Shown: positions 15,448 through 23,942 of the stretch, in pieces
How the letters are laid out: the number at the start of each line of letters is the position of its first letter
Position numbering within the stretch: the first letter of the stretch is position 1
Origin: Chitinophagaceae bacterium
GTDB lineage: Bacteria > Bacteroidota > Bacteroidia > Chitinophagales > Chitinophagaceae
Assembly: GCA_947374225.1 (NCBI GenBank)
Contig: CANCAY010000021.1
Location: forward strand, 1 to 32,341
Length of the DNA stretch: 32,341 nucleotides
Direction: 5' to 3'
Notes under the pieces: model-generated
What the model was told of the DNA's origin: nothing
Database searches by the model: none
The model's input: the letters and a program-made list of their open reading frames with translations, nothing else
Translations under genes and position numbers: made by a program

Positions 15448-16755
15448 ATGAAAAAATATAAAATATTTTTTTCTTTTATATCAATTGCAAATTTTGGATT
15501 GGCACAAAATACCGATAGTGTTTCTAAGAAGTTCATACTTCATGCACAAGGCACTTTAGTAAACCAATACAAGCCTTCTTTTGCTGTGCCTTATACTGGG
15601 ACAAATAGTTTCTTAGGTAAAAAAGAGAATGCCACTTCATTTACTTCCACTTTATATTTAGGTGCTAAAGTGAATAGCACAACATTTTTAATTTTTAATC
15701 CAGAGGTTTCGGGGGGTGAAGGGTTGAGTAAAGTTTTGGGTATGGGCTCTAACCCCAATGGGGAAACATTTAGAGTAAGTAGTACGGACTTAAAAGTTTA
15801 TATCGCACGTTTATATCTACGTAAAATAATACGTTTTGGGAATCAAGACCAAATAGTAAATGACGATTTTAATCAGTTCCGACAAAAAATTTCTAATAAA
15901 TATATTGCGTTAACACTTGGGAAGGTTTCTATTGCTGATTATTTTGATTTAAATAAATACAGTCATGACCCCAGAACACAATTTCTAACATGGGGTTTAA
16001 TGGGTAATGGCGCTTGGGATTATCCAGCTAATACAAGAGGTTATTCGCCTAGTGCAGTGGTTGAGTATTTCACTCCCAAATATGAATTGAGGTTTGCATA
16101 TTCCTTAATGCCAACAACGGCAAATGGCCCTATTATGGACTGGCATTTAAAAAAGTCTGGCGGCTACACATTTGAATATGCTAAAAAGTATGCAATTAAA
16201 AACAAACCAGGAACTATAAGACTTCTTGCTTTTTACAATACTGCTTTAATGGGTAACTATAAAGAGGCTACACAATTAAAGACCCCTAATATTGAGCTAA
16301 CCAGAAATTATAAAAATGTCAAATTTGGCTATGCAGTTAATGTAGAGCAGGAATTGACAAAAAATATAGGTGGCTTTTTTAGATCAAGCTGGAATGACGG
16401 TAAAACAGAAACCTGGGCTTTTACTGAAATTGATAAAAGCATAAGCGGTGGTTTGGTTTTAAATGGTGCGAAATGGAACAGACCGAATGACAATTTTGGA
16501 ATGGCTTATATCGCTTCTGGTTTGTCGAAAGACCATCAACAATATCTTGCATCTGGTGGTCTGGGATTTGGACTGGGAGACGGAAAACTAAACTATGCAG
16601 TGGAACAAGTTGCTGAATTTTATTATTTAAACACTATTGTTAAAAATAGGGTTTGGTTGACTGGCACTTATCAATGGATCAAAAATCCAGGTTACAATGC
16701 AGACCGAAAAGGACCTGCACAAACATTTTCATTAAGATTACACGTAAGCATTTAA
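15448..16755 (+). CDS. OprB-like carbohydrate-porin family outer-membrane protein
   Basis: The product is 435 residues with a signal peptide ending in GLAQN. The mature part is rich in amphipathic beta-strands and ends in LRLHVSI, as outer-membrane barrels do. C-terminal motifs (a glycine-rich 'GGLGFGLGDGKLNYAVEQ' strand, then 'TGTYQWIKNPGYNADRKGP') resemble the end of OprB-family carbohydrate-selective porins, where a conserved Asn-Pro-x-Tyr-Asn motif precedes the last strand. The function in an efflux operon is unclear: it may be a companion channel, not a sugar porin. It is packed between the adaptor (3-nt gap) and the pump (2-nt gap). Confidence 0.75.
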   Translation: MKKYKIFFSFISIANFGLAQNTDSVSKKFILHAQGTLVNQYKPSFAVPYTGTNSFLGKKENATSFTSTLYLGAKVNSTTFLIFNPEVSGGEGLSKVLGMGSNPNGETFRVSSTDLKVYIARLYLRKIIRFGNQDQIVNDDFNQFRQKISNKYIALTLGKVSIADYFDLNKYSHDPRTQFLTWGLMGNGAWDYPANTRGYSPSAVVEYFTPKYELRFAYSLMPTTANGPIMDWHLKKSGGYTFEYAKKYAIKNKPGTIRLLAFYNTALMGNYKEATQLKTPNIELTRNYKNVKFGYAVNVEQELTKNIGGFFRSSWNDGKTETWAFTEIDKSISGGLVLNGAKWNRPNDNFGMAYIASGLSKDHQQYLASGGLGFGLGDGKLNYAVEQVAEFYYLNTIVKNRVWLTGTYQWIKNPGYNADRKGPAQTFSLRLHVSI

Positions 16756-16757
16756 TT

Positions 16758-19700
16758 ATGAACAAATTTATTAAGAACATTATCGCTTTCTCATTAAAGA
16801 ATAAAGCTTTTACTTTTTTCTGGGTTGGCTTATTGGTAGTGGCGGGTTTCGTTGCATTTAAAAATATGCCTATCGAAGCATTTCCGGACGTAACAAATAC
16901 ACAAATTATTATTGTAACAGAATGGAATGGACGAAGTGCAGAGGAAATTGAACGTTTCGTAACTACACCCATAGAAATTTCGATGAACTCGGTTCAGAAA
17001 AAAACAAGCGTAAGAAGCATTACCATGTTTGGCTTGTCTGTAATTAAAATCATATTCGACGACGAGGTAGATGATGCATTTGCAAGACAGCAGGTTAATA
17101 ATCAATTAAGAAATGTATCACTCCCAGAATCTGTGGAGCCAGATGTGCAACCTCCATATGGTCCTACAGGTGAAATTTTCAGATATACATTACAATCAAA
17201 GTCGAGAGATAGTCGTGAACTATTGACTTTGCAAAACTGGGTGATTGACCGCCAATTAAGAGCAGTACCTGGCGTAGCTGATTTAGTTGCTTTTGGAGGT
17301 CAAGAAAAAACCTATGAAGTAAGTGTTGACCCAAGTAAGTTATCAAAATATGATATTACTCCTTCACAAGTTTATGATGCAGTAAGTCAAAGTAATATAA
17401 ATGTAGGGGGCGATGTAATTGAGAAAAATAAACAAGCTTATGTGGTTAGAGGTGTAGGCTTATTGAAGTCGATAAGTGATATTGAAAATATTATAGTAGA
17501 TGATGCTGGAGGTAACCCCATTCTAGTTAAAAATGTAGCATTGGTAAAAGAAAGTTCCATGCCTAGAGTTGGACAAGCCGGATTGAATGGTCAAGACGAT
17601 GTAGTAGAAGGAATTGTTGTAATGAGAAAAGGAGAGAATCCTAAAGAAGTATTGACAAGAATAAAAGACAAAATCCAAAACTTAAACGACCATGTTTTGC
17701 CAAAGGATGTGAAGATGGTTACGTTTTATGATAGAGATAATCTAATGGATTATACTACTGACACGGTCATGCATAATATGTTTGAAGGAATATTATTTGT
17801 AACTGTGATTGTGTTTTTATTTATGGCGGACTGGAGAACAACGGTAACGGTGTCTATTATTATACCTTTATCATTATTGTTTGCTTTTTTATGTTTGAAA
17901 TTAAAAGGCATGTCAGCGAATTTATTGTCACTAGGTGCAGTAGATTTTGGTATTATTATTGACGGGGCTGTGGTCATGGTGGAAGGAGTATTTGTAATGC
18001 TAGACCATTTGGCACATAAGAAAGGAATGGAGGCGTATAATAAATTAGCTAAGGCAAGTTTAATTAAGAAGACAGGAACTAGTTTGGGTAAAGCTATATT
18101 CTTTTCAAAGTTGATTATTATAATGGCTTTATTACCTATTTTTTCTTTCCAGAAAGTAGAGGGTAAAATGTTCTCGCCTTTGGCCTATACTTTAGGATTT
18201 GCTTTGTTAGGAGCGTTGATTTTCACCTTAACATTGGTGCCGGTTTTATGTCATATTTTATTGAATAAAAACGTGCGCGAAAAAGACAATAAATTTGTAA
18301 ATTTTTGGAATAGACTTGTTGAAAAAGGATTAGGATGGACTTTTAAGCATAAGAAGAAGGCCTTATTTGGTTCTTTGGCATTTATGTTAATCACATTCTT
18401 CTCTGCTTCTTTTTTAGGAACTGAATTCCTACCACAATTAAATGAAGGGGCTTTATGGGTAGAAGCTAAATTTCCTATGAGTCAAAGTTTACAAGAAACA
18501 GTTGCTAAAACTGCTATTTTAAGAAAGGAACTACAGCAGTTCCCGGAAGTGAATGGCGTATTGTCGCAAGTTGGAAGAAGTAATGACGGAACCGATCCAA
18601 GTGGATTTTATTATGTTCAAATGCAAGTGAACCTAAAGCCCAAAGAAACTTGGAAACGTAAATTGTCTATGGATGGTTTAGTGAAAGAGATGGATGACTC
18701 CTTGTCTAAGTATCAGGGAATAGGTTATAACTACTCTCAACCCATTATAGATAATGTAGCAGAAGCGGTTGCAGGTATCAATGCTTCCAATGCCGTTAAA
18801 ATATATGGAGACGATTTGACTCAGTTAGACAGTATTGCAAACCAAGTCATTAAACAAATAGAACATGTAAGAGGTATTAAGGACGTAGGTATTCTAAGAA
18901 ACGTAGGACAGCCAGAATTGAGTGTAATATTAGATAGAGAAAAAATGGCGGCTTATGGAATTAAAGTGGCAGACGCACAAGCTGTTTTAGAAATGGCCAT
19001 TGGTGGAAAAACAGCTACAGAAAAGTACGAAGGCGAAAGAAAATTTGCTGTGAGGGTTAGATATGATCAAGATTTTAGAAAAGACGAGAAAGATATAGAG
19101 GAACTAAAAGTGCCAAGTATGTTAGGTGCGAAAATTCCTTTGAAACAAATAGCAGAGATTAAAAAACTTACTGGACCAGCATTTATATACAGAGACAATA
19201 CAAAACGTTTTATAGGAGTTAAATTTTCTGTACGTGATAGAGATTTAGGAGGAACTATTGCTGATGCTCAGGACCAAGTAAATAAAAATATAAAATTACC
19301 AGACGGTTATAGTATTGGATGGACAGGAGAATTTGAAAATCAAGTTCGAGCTTCTGCCAGACTTGGACAAATGGTGCCAATAAGCTTGGTAGGAATATTT
19401 ATTTTATTATTCATCATGTTCGGTAATGTAAAGGACTCATTGCTTGTTTTAACGAATGTTCCGTTTGCAATTATTGGAGGGATTATAGCATTACATTTAA
19501 CTGGTATGAACTTTGGTATTTCTGCTGGTGTTGGCTTTATTGCCTTATTTGGAATCTGTATTCAAAATGGAGTAATTCTAATAAGTGAATTTCATAATAA
19601 TATTAAACTCAAGTTTCCATTGAATGATGCTATTTTGCAAGCAGTAAAAGTAAGAACTAGGCCGGTGGTAATGACTGCATTGATGGCTTCTATTGGATTA

Positions 19701-19859
19701 ATGCCAGCTGCTATTAGTACAGGTATTGGTTCAGAGTCACAAAAGCCATTAGCTATTGTAATTATAGGAGGCTTGGTTACTGCAACAGTAATGACACTAT
19801 TAATATTCCCAATAATTTTCTGGATTTTTAATAGAGTAAAGCATGAAGAGATAGTTTAA
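16758..19859 (+). CDS. czcA: Heavy-metal RND efflux pump (CzcA/CusA family)
   Basis: I start at ATG 16758 (MNKFIKNII), where family proteins begin; the longer frame overlaps the porin gene. The product is 1033 residues, the usual size for the HME-RND family. TM1 (about 15-32) is followed by the porter domain, TM2-6 (about 345-520), a second porter domain, and TM8-12 to the end. The proton-relay helix reads DFGIIIDGAVVMVE (Asp396, Asp402, Glu409), the pattern linked to pumps for divalent ions (Zn, Co, Cd, Ni), whereas Cu/Ag pumps usually carry an AIG...DAA version. Substrate assignment is therefore tentatively divalent. The pump works with the TolC and adaptor proteins above. Confidence 0.92.
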   Translation: MNKFIKNIIAFSLKNKAFTFFWVGLLVVAGFVAFKNMPIEAFPDVTNTQIIIVTEWNGRSAEEIERFVTTPIEISMNSVQKKTSVRSITMFGLSVIKIIFDDEVDDAFARQQVNNQLRNVSLPESVEPDVQPPYGPTGEIFRYTLQSKSRDSRELLTLQNWVIDRQLRAVPGVADLVAFGGQEKTYEVSVDPSKLSKYDITPSQVYDAVSQSNINVGGDVIEKNKQAYVVRGVGLLKSISDIENIIVDDAGGNPILVKNVALVKESSMPRVGQAGLNGQDDVVEGIVVMRKGENPKEVLTRIKDKIQNLNDHVLPKDVKMVTFYDRDNLMDYTTDTVMHNMFEGILFVTVIVFLFMADWRTTVTVSIIIPLSLLFAFLCLKLKGMSANLLSLGAVDFGIIIDGAVVMVEGVFVMLDHLAHKKGMEAYNKLAKASLIKKTGTSLGKAIFFSKLIIIMALLPIFSFQKVEGKMFSPLAYTLGFALLGALIFTLTLVPVLCHILLNKNVREKDNKFVNFWNRLVEKGLGWTFKHKKKALFGSLAFMLITFFSASFLGTEFLPQLNEGALWVEAKFPMSQSLQETVAKTAILRKELQQFPEVNGVLSQVGRSNDGTDPSGFYYVQMQVNLKPKETWKRKLSMDGLVKEMDDSLSKYQGIGYNYSQPIIDNVAEAVAGINASNAVKIYGDDLTQLDSIANQVIKQIEHVRGIKDVGILRNVGQPELSVILDREKMAAYGIKVADAQAVLEMAIGGKTATEKYEGERKFAVRVRYDQDFRKDEKDIEELKVPSMLGAKIPLKQIAEIKKLTGPAFIYRDNTKRFIGVKFSVRDRDLGGTIADAQDQVNKNIKLPDGYSIGWTGEFENQVRASARLGQMVPISLVGIFILLFIMFGNVKDSLLVLTNVPFAIIGGIIALHLTGMNFGISAGVGFIALFGICIQNGVILISEFHNNIKLKFPLNDAILQAVKVRTRPVVMTALMASIGLMPAAISTGIGSESQKPLAIVIIGGLVTATVMTLLIFPIIFWIFNRVKHEEIV

Positions 19860-19909
19860 ATTAGCTTACTCGAAGTGTAGTAATGTATTGCTTTAAATTG
19901 AATTTAAAT

Positions 19910-22138
19910 ATGCGTAAAATAAATTTAATAAAAACAGGGGTACTAGCTATAGTGCCCCTGTTTTTATTTACAATTGGAGCCAATGCTCAAAGTATTAATG
20001 GACTTGTTGTAGATAAGACTAATCATAATCCTATGCAAGGGGTTGCAATAAAAATAGCCAATGGGAAAAAGGGAGTAATAACTGATTCTAGCGGACGATT
20101 TGTAATAAAAAATGCGATCACTGCAAGTATACTTTTAACAATTAGCTATACTGGCTATGATAAAATAGACACATTATTACAAATAAAAAATAACGAAAAC
20201 ATTGACGTAAATTTTGAGTTGGTAGCCGAAGACAAAAATTTAGAAGAAGTTGTAATTGTATCTTCTTCTAGAACAAATTCAAGAATCGAGGATTTGCCAA
20301 CCAAGGTAGAAGTATTAGGTGCAGAGGAAGTACATGAAGAAAATGGTATTAAGCCAGGCAATATAGCAAGTATGTTAGGGGATATTGCTGGCATACAAAT
20401 ACAACAAACAAGTGCGTCAACTGGTAATGCGGATATGCGTATTCAAGGACTAGAAGGTAAGTACACGCAAATACTAAGAGACGGAATGCCATTGTTTGGC
20501 GGCTATGCAGGTAGTTTTAGTATTTTACAAATACCCCCTTTGGACTTACAACAAATTGAATTAGTAAAAGGGGCAAGTTCCACTTTATATGGAGGCGGCG
20601 CTATAGCTGGTATGGTGAATTTGATTTCCAAGAAGCCTAAATTAAATAAATTTGAAAAGAGTATTACGCTAAATACCTCTACTTTAAAAGAAACTAATTT
20701 TAATAGCTTCTTTTCTGCTCGTAATGAAAAGCTGGGCTATACCTTATATGCTGGAACCACACAACAAAAACAGGTAGACGTAGATAAAGATGGTTTTTCG
20801 GATGTGCCTGCTGTTAAGAGTGTTTTTGTACATCCAAGAATTTTCATTTATGGAAAAAATAAATCAAGTTTAGTGCTGGGCTATACTATGAACTATGAAG
20901 ACAGAAATGGTGGTGATATGGTAGTGCTTCAAAATGGGGCAACTGGATCACATCAGTTTTTTATTCAAAATAAAAGTTTAAGGAATACCGCAGATTTTGT
21001 TTGGGAAAGCGAGACAAGTAATGGAGGAGTATTAACTGCAAAGGGGAATACTAGTATTTTCAATAGGGACATCAATACAAATGTGTTTGGGATGCGCGGT
21101 AAACAGCAAAGCTGGTATACCGAAATGGCTTATGCAAAAAAACTAGAACATCATAATTTAGTAATGGGGATTAATTTTAATGGAGAGCAGTTTAGAAAGC
21201 AAGGAGTAGATAGTAGCTTGTTCCCTAATGATGCTTTTAATACTATTGGTGCATTTGTTCAAGACGATTGGAAATGGAGTCCACAATTCACCATGCAGTC
21301 GGGCTTGAGAATTGACAATAATAGTAAATACGGCGCATTTGTATTGCCACGTGTTTCATTTATGTATAAGATGAGCAGTCGAGTTACCATGCGACTAGGT
21401 GGAGGAGATGGGTATAAAACACCAACACTCTTTAATTCCGAGATGGACGAACGTGATTATAAACACTTGACAGGACTGTCAACTGCTATTAAATCTGAAA
21501 AATCCTTAGGAATGAATTTTGATATCAATTATAAGCTAAGAACGAATGGATGGGATATCACATTAAACCAAACCGTTTTTTATAATAGTATTCAACACCC
21601 TATTGTTTTAATGAACGCTATGGTAGACCCATTAATGAATCCATTAAATTTATCAAACAATAATTCATTGTTGACTTATTATAATGAGACGAAGACATTG
21701 GAGTCAAAAGGTCTAGAAACTTATTTTCAAGCTATAAAAGCACCTTTTGAGTTTTATGCAGGCTATGTATATACCGATGCTAAGAGAAATTATAATTCGC
21801 TAAATCCAAATTTACCATTGATCGCAAAACATAAATTTGCTTCTGTAATAGCGTATGAATTTGACGAGGATTTTAGAATAGGGCTGGAATCTTCTTATAC
21901 TGGCAAGCAACATTTGGATAATGGCTTAACCACAACTCCTTATTTATTCACAGCTTTAATGATGCGTTATAATATAGGAAAAGCAGCATTTGTGTTGAAT
22001 TGTGAAAATTTATTTGATGAGCGGCAGAATAAGAACAAATCTATTGTTGGGTTGCCATTAAATAATCCTAGTTTTCCTGAAATATGGGCTCCGCTTGACG
22101 GAAGGGTAATTAATTTATCTATGTATTTAAAATGGTAG
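19910..22138 (+). CDS. TonB-dependent outer-membrane receptor with CarboxypepD-reg-like domain
   Basis: I prefer ATG 19910 (MRKINLIKTG), which yields a signal peptide ending in GANAQS; another ATG lies nine codons upstream. The product is 742 residues. A carboxypeptidase-regulatory-like domain (about 27-110, 'INGLVVDKTNHNPMQGVAI') is followed by a plug (about 120-245, with 'YGGGAIAGMVNLISKKP') and a 22-strand-type barrel to the C-terminus (VINLSMYLKW). It imports an unknown ligand with TonB energy; colicin- or vitamin-B12-type (BtuB/CirA-like) architecture is suggested by length. A strong terminator-like hairpin lies inside the signal-peptide codons. The YncE-type propeller gene follows 46 nt later. 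Confidence 0.88.
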   Translation: MRKINLIKTGVLAIVPLFLFTIGANAQSINGLVVDKTNHNPMQGVAIKIANGKKGVITDSSGRFVIKNAITASILLTISYTGYDKIDTLLQIKNNENIDVNFELVAEDKNLEEVVIVSSSRTNSRIEDLPTKVEVLGAEEVHEENGIKPGNIASMLGDIAGIQIQQTSASTGNADMRIQGLEGKYTQILRDGMPLFGGYAGSFSILQIPPLDLQQIELVKGASSTLYGGGAIAGMVNLISKKPKLNKFEKSITLNTSTLKETNFNSFFSARNEKLGYTLYAGTTQQKQVDVDKDGFSDVPAVKSVFVHPRIFIYGKNKSSLVLGYTMNYEDRNGGDMVVLQNGATGSHQFFIQNKSLRNTADFVWESETSNGGVLTAKGNTSIFNRDINTNVFGMRGKQQSWYTEMAYAKKLEHHNLVMGINFNGEQFRKQGVDSSLFPNDAFNTIGAFVQDDWKWSPQFTMQSGLRIDNNSKYGAFVLPRVSFMYKMSSRVTMRLGGGDGYKTPTLFNSEMDERDYKHLTGLSTAIKSEKSLGMNFDINYKLRTNGWDITLNQTVFYNSIQHPIVLMNAMVDPLMNPLNLSNNNSLLTYYNETKTLESKGLETYFQAIKAPFEFYAGYVYTDAKRNYNSLNPNLPLIAKHKFASVIAYEFDEDFRIGLESSYTGKQHLDNGLTTTPYLFTALMMRYNIGKAAFVLNCENLFDERQNKNKSIVGLPLNNPSFPEIWAPLDGRVINLSMYLKW
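19931..19970 (+). terminator. Terminator-like hairpin inside the TonB-receptor signal-peptide codons
   Basis: AAAACAGGGG (19931-19940) pairs perfectly with CCCCTGTTTT (19955-19964), and the inner bases extend the stem by five more pairs including one G-T wobble, with a 4-nt loop. TTTTTATTTA follows at once. It lies about 70 nt after the pump stop codon and 22 nt inside the next gene. It may end or attenuate transcription leaving the efflux operon, relieved when ribosomes translate it. Confidence 0.65.
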
Positions 22139-22184
22139 CATAAAATTTTAATTGGTAGTATATAAAAACTATAAAAAATATATC

Positions 22185-23189
22185 ATGAAAAAAATCATCT
22201 TCTCTCTTTTCTTGACTAGCTGTGCATTTTCCTACACGGCTTCAGCGCAATCTCCAGCAAAATTAATTAACACATTTCGTATTCAGAGTTCAGGCGGTTG
22301 GGACTATCTTATCCCGAATCCTAAAACCAATAAGTTGTATGTGTCTCATGGTTCTCAAGTAAATGTATTAGATAAAAACACCGGCGATTCTTTAGGTGTA
22401 ATTACAAACACAATCGGAGTTCATGGTATTGCTTTTATTAATGCATTAGGGAAGGGATATACAAGCAATGGCAAATTAAATAATATTTCTGTTTTTGATT
22501 TAAAAACCAATCAAGTATTAAGTCAAATTGCTACTGGAGAGAACCCAGATGCAATTTTTTATGAGCCATTTACTAAAACTATCATTACATGTAATGGAAG
22601 AAGTAAGGATTTAACGGTAATTGATCCCATTACAGAAAAAGTAATAGCGACTATTCCCGTTGGAGGAAAGCCGGAAACGGCAGTAAGTAATGAAGCAGGT
22701 CAAATATTTGTAAATGTAGAAGACAAAAATGAAATCGTACAAATTGATATAGTTGCAAATAAGGTATTGGCACATTGGTCAATCGCCCCAGGAGAGGAGC
22801 CTACAGGTTTGGCTATTGACATTGCTACCAAAAGACTATTTGCAGGTACAGAAGAAAAATTAATTGTCGTGGATGCTATAAAGGGAACTGTAGTAAAAGT
22901 AATTCCAATTGGTGAAGGATGTGACGGTGTAGTATATGATAACACTACAAAACAAATTTACACTTCAAATGGTTCAGGCACTATGACCATCATTAAAGCA
23001 GTTTCTGCAAATCAATATGATGTCATTGAAAATATGACAACAAAAAGAGGAGCAAGAACAATAGGCATAGATGAGTCAACACATAAAGTATACCTACCTA
23101 CTGCAGATTTCGAATCACAAGCAGCAGGTGATAAATCAAGACCTAAAATGATTGCAGGAACTTTTCAGATATTAGTAATTAAATATTAA
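22185..23189 (+). CDS. Secreted YncE-family (YVTN) beta-propeller protein
   Basis: I start at ATG 22185 (MKKIIFSLFL); the frame opens 11 codons upstream. The product is 334 residues with a signal peptide ending in ASAQS. The rest is a seven-bladed propeller of about 40-residue YVTN repeats, for example 'NPDAIFYEPFTKTIITCNGRSKDLTVIDPITEKVIATIPVGGKP', with the NNIS-VFD and IVQIDI strands recurring. No catalytic residues are evident. In Escherichia coli the homologues YncE and the TonB-receptor YncD are neighbours, so the pairing with the receptor upstream is meaningful. It is probably a periplasmic partner of the receptor. It overlaps the convergent SDR gene by 11 bp at the 3' end. Confidence 0.82.
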   Translation: MKKIIFSLFLTSCAFSYTASAQSPAKLINTFRIQSSGGWDYLIPNPKTNKLYVSHGSQVNVLDKNTGDSLGVITNTIGVHGIAFINALGKGYTSNGKLNNISVFDLKTNQVLSQIATGENPDAIFYEPFTKTIITCNGRSKDLTVIDPITEKVIATIPVGGKPETAVSNEAGQIFVNVEDKNEIVQIDIVANKVLAHWSIAPGEEPTGLAIDIATKRLFAGTEEKLIVVDAIKGTVVKVIPIGEGCDGVVYDNTTKQIYTSNGSGTMTIIKAVSANQYDVIENMTTKRGARTIGIDESTHKVYLPTADFESQAAGDKSRPKMIAGTFQILVIKY

Positions 23190-23934
23190 TACCTCCACTT
23201 ACTTCTAGTCGTTGGCCATTAATCCATTTTGCGTCTTCCGTACATAAAAAAGCAACCACTCCGCCTAAGTCATCAGCGGCTCCTACTCTTCCAAGTGGAG
23301 ACATGGTACCTAACATAGCTTTAAATTGAGGACTGTTTTTGATAGCTCCATTGTTAAAATCAGTTTCAACCGGGCCTGGTGCAATTACATTTGCTCTAAT
23401 CCCTTTTGGCCCTAATTCTTTTGCAAGATACTTTGTAAATACTTCAATAGCACCTTTCATAGAGGCATAAACAGAATAGCCAGGGTTACTAAACCTTGTA
23501 GTTCCTGTTGAAATATTAATTATAGCACCACCGTCATTCATGATGGCTACAATTTTTTGTGTTAAAAAATAGACACCCTTAAAATGTACATTTAAGAAAT
23601 CGTCAAATATAGCTTCAGATACTTCTGTGAAAGGAACTGTTTTACCCATACCTGCATTGTTTACTATAAAGTCAACATGATTAGTATTAAAATGAGTAGA
23701 AAGCACAGAAGAAACATTTTGCACAAAACCTGTCAAACTATTAAAGTCTGACATATTCAAATGCAATGCTGCTGCTTTTACACCCATTAATTCTATTTCT
23801 TTAACTACTTCTATGGCAAGCGCTTCATTGGTATTATAAGTTAATATTACATCAATGCCCTTTTTAGCAATACTTAATGCCATGTCTTTACCTAGACCTC
23901 TACTTCCTCCTGTTACAATTGCAATTTTATTCAT
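23179..23934 (-). CDS. SDR-family NAD(P)-dependent oxidoreductase
   Basis: The product is 251 residues, the standard length for classical short-chain dehydrogenases. The cofactor motif TGGSRGLG (residues 8-15) starts the Rossmann fold, NNAG lies near 92-95, and the active-site YASMK motif (YxxxK) lies near 159-163. The C-terminal 'GQRLEVSGGINI' is typical. It resembles glucose-1-dehydrogenase and 3-oxoacyl-ACP-reductase-type members, but the substrate cannot be read from the sequence. The absence of a signal peptide puts it in the cytoplasm. It is the second gene of a two-gene minus-strand unit, 8 nt after the lipoprotein gene. Confidence 0.88.
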   Translation of the reverse strand: MNKIAIVTGGSRGLGKDMALSIAKKGIDVILTYNTNEALAIEVVKEIELMGVKAAALHLNMSDFNSLTGFVQNVSSVLSTHFNTNHVDFIVNNAGMGKTVPFTEVSEAIFDDFLNVHFKGVYFLTQKIVAIMNDGGAIINISTGTTRFSNPGYSVYASMKGAIEVFTKYLAKELGPKGIRANVIAPGPVETDFNNGAIKNSPQFKAMLGTMSPLGRVGAADDLGGVVAFLCTEDAKWINGQRLEVSGGINI

Positions 23935-23942
23935 GTTTATTT

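Noticed and set aside
16653..16757. N-terminal extension of the RND pump
   Set aside because: It overlaps the end of the porin gene in another frame; homologues begin at the MNKFIKN-like start.
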